From the NCBI GenBank assembly GCA_964023275.1, contig OZ029919.1, positions 8,575,202-8,639,201 of the forward strand: a DNA stretch of 64,000 bases. The letters run 5' to 3'. Within the stretch, counting starts at the first letter, position 1. Every line of letters begins with the position of its first letter. Made by a program: the position numbers and the translations under genes. Source of the stretch: Norana najaformis (lineage: Eukaryota > Annelida > Clitellata > Crassiclitellata > Hormogastridae). The notes beneath the pieces are model-generated. The model did not search any database and was not told the origin of the DNA. It saw nothing but the letters and a program-made list of their open reading frames with translations. Positions 27,101 to 39,200 of the stretch are shown here, piece after piece.

Positions 27101-28203
27101 ACGCTCCCGGTTTAGAGTTGTTCCTCAAATTGTTTTCTGAATCAATGTCTTTAGGCTGAAATTCTCTGACAACCTGGAAATGACAAATTGTACTTGGATT
27201 ACTACAAGTAGAATGTATATTAGTTGGTGAGATTACCCCTTTCTACCTTTCTTAACTGATTAGGATTAGCTTGTATTTACATCATAGGCTGTTCCCAGTC
27301 TCTTTCTTTCATTCATGTGGTCATTCTTATATAGGTTTGTCTACAGTTGTCTGAACAAACTCCCAAAAACACTCTTCCAACTTTCAATATCAGTCAACTT
27401 GAATTTGCTCCTTATCTGGAACACTTCGATCCAAGCTCAAAACTGAAATTTGAAACTGCGTTATCCCAATTCTACTCATCCACCTTTTTGCAAATGTCCA
27501 TGGCACAGATATCAGGTGCATTAAATGTTGCCCACCTTATAACTGCACTGTCTCCCTAGGTAGATTTTCTTACCTCCAACCTGACACTGATCAACTGACC
27601 TCACCAATTGGTTCTTACAGATTTGCAGCATTAAGTACTTGTGAAAACTGGTTTCTGTGATGTAAAGCTTGTGTAACACTTAGAAATATAGATGATACAA
27701 TTACAATACATTTAACAATACATTTAACAGGCCTACATGTAATACTTCTATGCATTGGCACATTTACTCTGTAAGTGATAAAAATGCAATTGATGAATTA
27801 ATACGAAATAGGGGACGACGAGGAAGATATCTCATGAAGATTTCAAGAAGACAGAAGTTCAGAAATGTCGTAAAAGATTTAGTTGAAGAGGTGTAGGCCT
27901 ACGATATGCAGTGAGAATATGAGAAGTCGCATAACGTTTCTATAGCGCTTTCTGTAACACCACGAAGGCGCTCATGACAACCTCACAAAAGGGGGAAATC
28001 TAGATTAGTCAGAAGGTGAGAAGATAAGAAAGATATGATGCACAGATCCACCAGGTGTACTGGTCTCTTTTTGAATCACTGAACAACTGCGTGGATTAAA
28101 TGAATCACACAAATACATGTAATAACGAGTGTGCGATTATTACCTTATTAGGCGCATCTTCGAACAGTTTCCACTTTGAATCTGTTTCTTCTGTTTCCCC
28201 CAT
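24159..28203 (-). CDS. RING-IBR-RING E3 ubiquitin ligase, tandem copy 3
   Basis: Exon 1 lies at 28203-28144 (ending APNK|GTAATA) and exon 2 at 27173-24159, giving about 1,024 residues. The C-terminal 208 residues hold intact RING1 (CSIC...CGHAYCREC...Cx4C), IBR and RING2 (CPKC...DGC-x4-C-x2-C). The protein is closest to copy 1 overall, with identical stretches around residues 750-810. It differs from copies 1 and 2 near the start of exon 2 (GASLISQN instead of GAFSKSQN). This is the outermost array member. Its 5' end faces the ACTL6A gene about 2.1 kb away, so the two could share a divergent promoter region. The substrate and the function of the N-terminal part are unknown. Confidence 0.85.
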
Positions 28204-28293
28204 TCTGAACTTTAAAAAGTCTTTAAATTGTGAAAGTCTGTTAGACGCGACCACTTAGTTAGTAAACGAACGTCAAAGTTAAGGGGAATAGTT

Positions 28294-28306
28294 GGTTTAA
28301 ATAAGC
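28294..28306 (-). promoter_or_regulatory. TATA-like element upstream of RBR copy 3
   Basis: Third occurrence of the conserved GCTTATTTAAACC block, about 90-100 bp upstream of the ATG. Confidence 0.35.
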
Positions 28307-28639
28307 AGAAATTAGTGTCGTATTGTGCAATCCTTAGTTATAACAGCGTCCATGTCACCACATTGCGCAACCTTTACACCTGAAGGTCCACTCTATTTTT
28401 GGACTCAATATTTCTATGACTATAATAGACTCTATGAATATTCATGATATTGTTAAATGTTAATGGTAAGTACCCATATCATGCAGAGAGCATATTACCT
28501 CAACCGTGCTTGTGTTTCAGTGAATTAATCGGGTGATATTCTTCATCACCGCTGCCCGTTTGAATGGGTGCAGCGGCATTTAAAGTATTTTTGCATTATT
28601 TATTTATTTATTTAACTAATTTCCCGCAGTGTCGTTAAC

Positions 28640-28856
28640 TCTGAATCTGAGGCCCTTCTTCCTCTTATCTCTCTCTCCTCTTCAAACCCAAACACCCCCG
28701 TAGCAGCCACGCTGTCCCTCCGTCTGACTTTTGGATCTTGACCTGGAACCGAACCATTTGCCTGTCGATTTTGTTTTGATTGAGCGCCTGTGAATAAGCT
28801 GGTCCCCGTGGCGCGGCTTTCTTTGGGCGCTGTAGAAAACTCGGGATTACGATCGG
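28640..28856 (+). mobile_element. L2-like LINE 3'-end fragment
   Basis: The segment starts CTTCTTCCTCTTATCTCT, passes a GGATCTTGACCTGGAA block and ends GTGAATAAGCTGG...CTGTAGAAAACTCGGGATTACGAT. It matches the untranslated 3' end of the LINE at 58800-59743 without any coding part. Confidence 0.65.
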
Positions 28857-30286
28857 TGGCGACCAAGAGGAAGTCATTCAAGCCAGAGTAGAATAGTAAG
28901 CCTATAACAATCGAACTGATGGTAGCGAGTGGACAAGTCGGGCCTGTTGTTGTAGACTTATGCGATTAGATTGGTGTCTACACGTAGACTTAGTACTGGA
29001 TACGCCTCCAAATTTATGTCAGTGCTTCGTCTAATTCTTGATAAAGGTACATGTAAGTGTACGGTCGTGAATAAGCTGGTGCCCTGGGCATAGCCTCTAA
29101 GTAACCTATAGAAATTTTGAGTTTACGATACACGTTTTTCCATAACGCGACTGTATGGCCTCAACCCTGTGGAATTTCAGTGCATTTATGGGAGCACGAT
29201 CCTTTTCCGGTGCCATGGGTCCCACACCATTTAAGGTCCCCGTGTGCTGATCATGCTAGCTCGAGATTTCAATTTCTGAAATCCAGCCACGAATCCCGAT
29301 TGACATTAGAACTGACATCCCACAAACACAGGCGCCTTCACCTATGTTTAACCAAACTATATCTAACCAGGACTAGCACGTTTGTAGACAAAACGAAAAT
29401 CCTCTGACTGCCACATTCATTGTGCCCACAATATTTCTAGCTGGCCACCAGTTTCCACCAGTGGCATAATACGGGCCTGCCCTGGGGCATCATAACCATC
29501 ATCACCATTACCACCACCACCACCATCATCATCATTATATTTTGTTTTGACTGAGCGCCTGTGAATAAGCTGGTTCCCGCGACTTAGCTTTCGTTGAGTG
29601 CTGTAGAAATCTCGAGATTACGATTACGATTATCACCACCACCACCATCATCATCATCACCACCATCATCATCATAGCCATCATCGTCGCACAAAAGGAA
29701 CGAAAGTGTGTCTAAAACTGAAGAAGAAAGTTTATCCTACAAATGAAGGTAATTCATTGCTTACTGACTGATATGATTGTAAAAGAGTTTAATAGTTTGC
29801 TTGTAGGCCTATATAATAAATGAATAAAATTAATAGAATAAATAAATAATGAACAATTTGTTATTGATAAGATAAACATTCTAATAATTTAAAAGTAGCG
29901 TTAGTTTTGTGTTCTAAGCGCAAACTACAATTTTAATAATAGATGCACCATTTAACACTCAACCTTCAGATCGATCTAGTAGTTGACTGGATATGTTTTA
30001 ATAAACGAAAAATCGAACCATTGTAAGATATAAATTTAAGCATAAATGATTCATAAATAAATATTCTGGCACATCTGTTAGGGTATGATTACTAAGCAAC
30101 AACTGTCAGTCAATCATGTGTGGCGCTACATGGTAGGCGCTGGTTTCATTTCCAACATTAAGCACAGACTCTGTCTGTATTTAGATGTGTAATCCGCCTT
30201 AAAAGATTCAAAGATTTCGTGTTTAAAAAAATTATTATTACTTTGTGTGAATTTATTTTTATTTAATTTGTTGGTATTTTTGCACG
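28857..30286. other. Spacer between RBR copy 3 and ACTL6A
   Basis: It holds further array-spacer sequence up to about 29,900, two LINE/SINE tail copies (about 29,064-29,125 and 29,537-29,632) and two ATC/ACC microsatellites (about 29,488-29,535 and 29,630-29,690). The last ~390 bp is unique sequence that should include the ACTL6A 5' region. No other gene is seen. Confidence 0.5.
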
Positions 30287-33200
30287 ATGAGCGGCGGAGT
30301 TTATGGAGGAGGTTTGTAGTTTTATAGTTAGTTGTTTCCGCTTCGGAATTTCATCTAAGGCTATTCTTTGTTATGTTTCGAACCTGGACCCTTAGGACAT
30401 TCGCCGGCTTGCACATTTGAGTACGTAATCAAACGATTGCAAACGGCTGATGGAATCTTTAAGATTCTTTAATTTGCCCATAACCAAGTCCGTAATCCTG
30501 AGTGAGAGATGTGAGAGCGCTGCAAGTTACCAGTAAGTAATTCATCCGTAAGTGGTTTTCACGACGAAATGCGCAAGAGTTCGTCTGGAGAAACACAGTT
30601 CGTGAGAACTTTTTAAACATTGTTATGTGTATCAGAGAAAATTACATAATTTCTTTATTGATTATTTATTGATACCAAGAAAAGCATCTGGAAAACTGTT
30701 ACTTTGTTTCTTTCTGATTAAAAAATTATTTCGTTAATTGGTAGCATACAGCGCTTTAATTTCTCTCACAGTGGGGAACGACCATTTCTTTCTAATAGGA
30801 CAACACTAATCGGCCGTTTCTTTAGGATTTGCGTTTAAAAGTGTAATTGCATTAAAATTGTAATGCTTCAATTGTGTTATTGACACGTTAGATGCCCACC
30901 TCTAACTATAAGTAATGTGATAGAATACATGATTTAAAGCAGCCCTTCAGGATATCTGTTTGAGGTGCTTTTAGCCTAGTCCAGGTGAAAGGGAAAAGTT
31001 TTAATTTTTGGCAAAAGTTTCCAGTAGCAATTGAAGGCTTACGATTTTCCTCTGCCTACACTTTTGAGGTGAATTCATAAATTAGTGCAATATAAATATC
31101 TGAATAATAATAATAATAACAATAAAAACAACAATGACAACAACAATAATAATAACAATAGTACACGTAATAATAATAATAATAATAATAATTAATAATA
31201 TTAATAAGAGGAAGACCATTACTGGCAGATGCTGACACAGACAAAACACAGTGGTACATTGTAGGGGCAGAAAGTTCACCCCGAACCGTAAAATATCTAT
31301 AGTGATCTGTGGCTGGCCATGAGGCAGGTAGTTAAACTTCCACATTCTGTAGTGGAATGTATGGAAAGTGCTGATTATCTACTCTGAAGCCCTTGAACCG
31401 GCAGTCAGTGAGTCCTAAGGTCATGAATATGTGGCCGGTGCAATGGAGGACTTCCCTTGCCATGCCAGTCTCTTTAAGTCTGTTTTTAGTTTTGATTAGC
31501 TTGTGTGTGCTGAGTGGTAAAGTTTTCTTTGCAGATGAGGTTGGTTCGCTTGTCTTTGATATTGGCTCTCATTCTGTACGGATTGGATATGCAGGTGAAG
31601 ATATTCCAAAGGTATGTAGAACTAATAAAGCATGGGATTTTGTTACAAATTGCTCTTTTGTGATTGACGAAATATTAAAATTTTCATTGGATCCGGTTTC
31701 ACCTCCTACTCATCAAAATCCTTAGCTGGTTTATGCATAATTATCTTGTATAATGTAGTGTAATTGGCCTTTTGTTATTCATTCATTAAAATATAATGAG
31801 AAATACTGCACAGTTTATAAGCTTCTGAAAGGTTAATGTTAATTTGTGGAAAATCACTGGCAGATTTGTCTGCATCACGCTAAACTTTGTCTATTTAATC
31901 TTACAGAGTTTGTCATTTTCCACAGCTTTCTTTATTGTTTGCTGAAGAATGCTTCATAAGATGAGGATGTACAAACAAGGTTTGTGCAGCAAGTTGTGCT
32001 GCACTGACGACAGTGTAGCTTACTATATATATATATGTCTTGTTGTTCGACTTTCCCTGACGATAGATCAGTTTAAACCATCATTTATCGCCTCTTGTAT
32101 GTACTGTATGTATCTGGCTATTTATAGACCTTGACCTTGTGCTTTCAGCTCTTTGAGCTCTAGCGACCGTCATGATCAATCCTTTCCATTTCTTTCTTTC
32201 CAATGTCGCGTCCCTTAGCTGTGCCAAGTTCATTCCAGTTGCTTCGTGTATCTTGTCCATCCATTTTTTCCTTGGCCTCCCTTGTTTTCTCTTTCCCTCT
32301 CCACAAGCCAGCATCATTTCCTTTTCCAATCCATCTGATCTCATAATATGACCAAAGAACCTCAGCTTTGATTTTAGCATTGTTTGTTGTAACGTTTCAT
32401 CTTGCTCAATTCCGATCGTCATGCGTACCCATTCATTTGTCCTTTTCTCCGTCCATGATGTTCTCAGCATCTTCCTCCATATCCACATTTCACAAGCATT
32501 TATTTTTTTCTCCATTTTCTTGGTCATTGTCCACGTCTCACTGCCGTATGTTACTGTTGGTATGATCAAGGCCCTCACCAATCTTTTTTTCATGTCTGTG
32601 CTCACATGTTTGTCTTTCCATATTTTTTCTAGTCCATTCATTGCGGCTTTTCCAATCGCCACCCTGCGGTTTATTTCCATATCGCACTTTCCTTCTCTTT
32701 CTACTACTGATCCCAAGAATGTAAAGCTTGTTACCATCTCTACTATTTATTACTTGTTACTATTTATATAGTGCCTTTAAAAAACCTTGCAAAAGCACTA
32801 AGGCATGTGAATTAATATGAGTTGCAAATGTTTCTTTAAGCTGTCACTTTTGTGGAATTACACATTTTTTGTTGTTTCTTTCCTTTGATATTCTTTCAAG
32901 TGCCTGCCACGAACTTCTGTGATAGTTCATTCTTTGAACTGTTTTAAAGTGAAAGGTGCTCACTGTCCTTTCAGGCTGACTTTCCAACAGCGGTCGGTGT
33001 GATCTCTGGTGGTGATGATGTAGGTGATATGGATGATCATTCTAACAGCTGTGACAAGAAGTACTACTTTGACACTGTGAATATCAAAGTGCCTCGTAAA
33101 AACATGGAAATGACAACCTTTCTTAGAGATGGAATGGGTAAGAACACACTTGATGAAACAAACAACATTTAGTTAAATGTCAACTTATGGCTACAGTGAA

Positions 33201-36200
33201 ACCTTATTATTTGCTCACAGAAGAACGCGAAATACTTTTTTGATATTTCAGAGACTCTGCAGGGAAATTCCTTCTAAATAAATTATTTAATTCTTGTTTA
33301 TTCTGATTTAAATTACAGTTTTTGGGAATCAAGTTCAGTTAGAGTCATATCCATGACTCAGTTTTTAATGACCCCCCTCATCAGGAGTCACAAACAGCCG
33401 ATGGATGATTGGTGGTAAAATGCTACTCCATTTATCACAAGCTATAAATATTGAGGTTTTAAAATAACTCAGTCTGAAGTGTAATTTAACCTTGACTGAT
33501 TTAAGCTTCAGAAGGATGAAGCATTGATATATAGATGTCTGTTTATGCCGAGTCCAATTATCATGTATTCCAGTTGAAGACTGGGATCTGTTTGAGCGAC
33601 TTATGGACTATGTTTACGAGAAGCAGGTCAAGTCATCTCCCGACCTACATCCAGTACTTATGTCAGAACCAGCTGTAAGAATCGCTCATCTCTTTGTCTT
33701 TACTAGTTCTGTTTTTTTTTCTGTAAAACCAGCATGTTTCTAGTATGATTCTTTAAATTATAAAAAAATATTGAAACTGACAAATTTGATTTCCATTTTG
33801 TCCCAGTTCATGGAAATACTGGTAGCTTTATGTTGTCAACCACTTCTTGCCTTACTTAAATATTATATTTGAGTGAATACTAATATAATAACAGATAACA
33901 ACTTAGATACTTATCAACAGCAAACAATTTGTAATAATTGCAATATCTTGTTTTAAATTTTGTGATGTTTAAGTATTTTATTGAACAGGAATATATCCTG
34001 ATACTGGATATTTTTTAGTGGAATGTACGTGCTAAAAGAGAACGATTGACCGAAATAATGTTTGAAAAATACAACATTCCTGCATTTTTCCTTGTGAAAA
34101 ATGCTGTCCTTTCATCGTATCCTTACTCAATCATGGGAAGAGAGATGAATGCATTTGCTTTACAGCAGTCTGTTGTTTTGATCTGAAATTGCATATTAGA
34201 GGCATATTTTGAAAACATTTTTCCTGTTTTTAAGGCAAGACAAAGTGAGGTCAAGATACTTCTGCATATAAATTTTGTTTTAGTACATCTAAAACCGTAG
34301 AAAGAGTAAAATAACGTTTTAAATGTAGTTTTTGGCTGTTTATTTAGAGACAACTTGTTGCAGATGATGGACTTACCACTTTCTTATCATTTAAGGTTTT
34401 TGAAGAATGAATTACATAAATTATGTTTTGATAGAAACTAATTATGTTTTCTAGTTGCATGTATCTAGTAGGTAAGTCATTGATCAGTGCTACTCTAGAA
34501 TCTAGCTAGTTTGTGAATTTGGTCAGTCCCCCGAGGCAGGCAGTACACACGGAGTACGCCCGTTACAAATGGTAACCAACTGCTGAGATCAGACTGACTT
34601 ATGTACCAGATTATCTGGTATAAATCAATACGTGACTGTGTTCATTAAGAATTGAAGAAATCTCACGTGTTACAGCTCCTGAAGAGGTAACTTTTGAAAT
34701 GAGAAGGATCTGTATAATTAGTATAAAAAAATTTGATGTTACATAATAGCTAAACAATGTGATGTCGATTAACTTGAGTACTTACCATAACTGAAACTTA
34801 GATTTGCAAATGGTCGAGCTACAGGTCTTGTCATTGACAGCGGGGCTACGCAAACATCGGCTATTCCAGTCTATGATGGATATGTTTTGCAACAAGGTAA
34901 GAAAGGGCATATGGATTTAATTGTACATGGATAGTTTTGCATTTGAGCGCACCAGATAAGGTTAAACTTGTACTCGTATGTTTGATCGCATTGTTGAATG
35001 GCTCAAAATCTTGAAGGCGATTGTCTTTGATATCAATACACAGCCATTAACAGAAGGTCAGAGAACTTGCAGAAAAATAATTAAGTGGTTTATGTCATGC
35101 ACAGTGGACTACGAATCCAGATTTTATTATTTATTATACTTTTATCCTAATAGCCATGGATGCCACAGAAGAAATTTTTGAAGCATTTGCTTACAATCTA
35201 GGCTGAGTTTTGAACCCAACTGCTGTGATAAATTAGAGTGCAAATAAGCCTCTGAACTTTCTGTTAGATTTTATTGCTAACCAGGATTAATTTAGGTCTT
35301 ATATGCAGTTGGTAATAAATATATTTATGACTTGCAATTGTGTTTTTAGCAATTGTTAAATCGCCTCTTGCTGGAGACTTTGTTGTTCTTGAGTGTAAGA
35401 AGCTGATGGAAGAATTAAATATTGAAGTTGTTCCTCCTTTTATGATTGCTAGTAAGGTGAGTGAGCCTGACTTTATTCTGCAGGCTGTAATCACAACAAG
35501 TTTAATTGTGCTATTTTTGGTTAGCTCATTGTTCCATTGTGTGCAGTGTTCATCCTTTTATCCACCTACAGCTTACTTTATCTGAATCTGCAAAGCCACA
35601 TATCTGAAAATGTGTAGCTTATCCATATTTTGAGATTTGGGTGTATGCATACAGGCAGCACTTGAAGGTATTCTTGTTTTGATAGCAGACTTGTTTCCAT
35701 CGGAAGAGAAGAGCTTTCCTTTCAGCTAACCCTGATACACAGCCTTTGATGTGAATTGTTACCAATTTCAATTTTCTTAGCTTTGACATATGAGGGCTGG
35801 TGACCAATGCTCCCCTTTACCTCATTGACTTCTGCACTTTGGTCTCCTCGTTTGCCGGGCCGTAGCACCCTTCGCTCGGCCACTCAGGATCTCCTGTTTG
35901 TCCCTCAAAAGCGCACCACTACTGCCCAGTCTAGGAGCTTCGCATACGTTGGTCCCACTTGCTGGAATCGTCTCCCTTGAGAATTGAGACTTGAGCTCCT
36001 TTCTGTCCCCCTCTCAGTGTTCCGCAGGCACCTGAAAACTGTACTGTTTAACAGCGATTTTACTTTTTCGGGTTGGAAGCACCTCTGTTGAGTTTATCCT
36101 CTAAGAGGCGCTTTATAGATCTAAAATTACAATTACAATGCTCTCCCTCACCACCTTTTCTTTTAACTGATAGTGTACGGTCAATGTACTCATTATAACT

Positions 36201-39200
36201 AAGTTGGCTATGGGGCACAAGTGGAGTGAAACCTCAAAATAAATTTCTGCCCTGTCAGGGATTTGAAACCCAGCTTTATGACTGACACTCCAGCACACTA
36301 ACCAGTAAGTGGACCAGGTGACGGTAACCTGTGGCACGCCAAGACATTCAGGTTGCATGCAGAGCAGCATCAGAAATCCTGTGCCGATGGCCCAATTTGG
36401 GTAAACAGATGACAGAGGGGAAGAACAATTGGGAGACTCAGGATAATTATGTTCTCACAGAGGATACTGTGCTACGCAATGGTTGATGAGCTTGGAAACA
36501 TGGTCCATCTGGTATCTGCATGGCAAAAGGATGATGATTTATCTCGCTTGCTTTGAGTAACGCTGCACTGGTAGGTAGCCAACCTGTGGAAAGTCTCTGT
36601 TCTACTTCAGTGATGTGTGCATGTCAGTTTAATGTCTGTTGCAGCATTCAAAGGGTTAATAAGTGGCGGTGACCTTAATTCCTAATGAATAAATGCAGTT
36701 GGTTTTTACGCTCCCTTTTTTGAACCAGACAGCAATGGAGACTACAGGTTGGCTATTCCAGCTGAAATATACCCCGAACCAGTTTTATAATTTTAGCCTT
36801 TGCAGGAATTTCTAGTGGTTTAACAAAAGACAACAACGGTGATGATAATAGTATGTTAGATTTGTCAGGAATACAGATAATCTGAGGTATTGTTTATTGT
36901 TTTCCCTAAATGATGAATTTGCAGGAAGCTGTAGAAGAGGCCAGCCAACTAGCCAGGTGGAAAAAATCCCTCTGTTGACTTGAAGACAGTCTGTAGATTG
37001 CAAGTGCTTCTTTGCAATTGTATCCTCAAGTTTGAAAAAATAATGACAGTGGTGTGTTAAATTTGCAGGAACCTGTGGGGGAAGGCCAGCCGCCCAGGTG
37101 GAAGAAGAAGGACAACATTCCAGAACTGACCAAGTCATACATGAACTATATGGTCAAAGATACACTCAAGGACTTTGTAGCCACTGTCCTTCAGGTTTCC
37201 GACACCCCCTACGACGAGGATGCCGTTGAAAACATGCCAACTAACTGCTACGAGTTCTGTAATGGATATAATCAATTCTTTGGCCAGGAGAGACTTCGAA
37301 TACCTGAAGGGCTGTTTGACCCTTCCATCATTAAGGTACTGGATGACAGCATCTGTATTTTGTGCGAATTTAATGAGGTCATTCAGCAGCACTGATGTCT
37401 CACCAGATTGTATGAAGTGAACGAGTTCTATGTTCACGATGTGTGAAATTGAAGTCTACATCAGTAGGTGTTGACAGAAGAAACCATTTGGGCCCCACTA
37501 GACGGAGTCACCCAAATGGAGTTGCCCAATATGGATTTTATTACCCCAAGTTTTACTAAGGTTATTTTCACTTGGTCAGTAAATGAGTATCAATACAACA
37601 TGAGAGGTCAGAATGTGTCTTGTTGGATTGCTGAGATCATGTCTTTTGTAACGTGTAGATTTTGATAAATATTGATTTCACTCTGCATTAAGGCACAACA
37701 GCTTTGCTTTTTTGGGTAGGACATTTTCAACGTTACTACTATCCATTGCAGGATATTCAGGGTGGTAACACGATGCTGAGCATTGGACATGTTGCGACAA
37801 CAAGCGTTGGAATGTGTGACATTGATACTCGGCCTGTGAGTTCCATCTCTCTTGCATTCATTGTCTGATACTGTAGAATTTTAGATGTAACCAAGTGTAC
37901 TGCATTTGCTGTTTTGATTAAATGATTGTTGAATTTTATTTTTAGGTGAGTTTTGTGTCTTTATTGATTGATTCATTCAGTCGTTCATTCATTCTTTCAT
38001 TTATGTTACTTTAGAATTTTTATCCAGGGAGAATAAGGTAAAACATGCTGAGGTTTTTTATTGTGAGCAGTTGGCATTGGCAACATGTGGAACGTTGGGT
38101 AGACAATTTTGCCAGGACTGAATGTGGAGTTTTTTTGCTCTCTTGAATATACTGTCTGCTCCTCTAGAACTTTACCTGTAGCCAACTTTCCTGTTTGATT
38201 AAATGATTGTTGAATTTTATTTTATGAGTTTTTGTGCATTTTGTGATTTGATTATGTGGTTTTAAACTTTGGTATCCAGGTAGAATAAGATAAAAGCATG
38301 CCATAGTTTTTACTGTTTTGAGGAATTGGCATTGACAATATGTTGATTGATTGGTGGATTTTGTATTGTGGCTTTATCTTAAATTAACAGATGATAATGA
38401 ATTGTGTTCATTAACCTGTTCTTTTTGCTGTTACCTAACCAGAAGTTAACTAAACACTTGATTGCTTATTCTTCATCAGTGTCGACAGCATACTATTACA
38501 ACTGTATGGAGTTACCATGAATGAGTATCGTAAAGATTCTGGTCGTGCTGTTAAATGGTTAATTCTTAATGGTTTTATTGGTTACAGAGTCTCTACAACA
38601 GCGTAATAGTCGTTGGAGGTAATTCTCTTCTCAGTGGTTTCACTGAAAGACTCAATCGAGACCTAAGTGCCAAAACTCCTCCAGTAAGTCACTACAACTT
38701 CAGAATACATTATTGTCGTTAGTGTACCCCATGCAGGTTGGCTTAAATTATATGCCCAGTTTTGATATTTTGGATGTAAGAATGCTTGAGAAACTGTTTA
38801 AATGTGTTTTCTTACGGTGTTTTTATTCCTGACAACTGAACTCATGAGGCAAAGTAGTCATTATTGGTTGTTTACAAGCAAAATAGGTGTCACTATTGAG
38901 TACCTTTGAGTAGATTTCTTGAAGGGGCACTGCCGGGGGTATATAAATGCACTGAATGGATGAGTGAATGAATGAATGAATTCATAATTGATACTGGGGT
39001 GGATGTCTATCCATTTCAAGTTTGTTTTCTTGATCTTGCTCTCTGAAAACTCTGCCTAGTCCTCTGGCATGTGTTATGGGCTTGACTGGAACAAAATGTT
39101 CATGACATTTATCTTAACAATTTTGCCTGGGATATTTGGTTGCAAGGAAGTGGCTGGTACACAGATGAAATAGAAAAATCGCCATTGTATTACTTTCTTA

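Larger units (their letters stand above)
2570..29900. repeat. Tandem array of RBR-gene units (about 7.7 kb each)
   Basis: The gene stop codons fall at 4908, 12650, 16373 and 24159. Spacing is about 7.75 kb, except where one unit has lost most of its gene. The 3' flank of every gene (for example 2570-4900, 10560-12640, 15282-16370 and 22070-24150) and the 5' flank (8876-9240, 20360-20750, 28204-28600) are recognisably homologous. Homology begins near 2570 at a sequence reading TGAAGGTAATTCATTG and ends near 29900 just after the matching segment of the last unit. The array therefore holds about four units plus a terminal partial unit. All genes point to the minus strand. Confidence 0.8.

Noticed and set aside
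31393-31725. 110-codon frame as a separate small membrane protein
   Set aside because: It is ACTL6A exon 2 read through both flanking introns, and the hydrophobic start is intronic.
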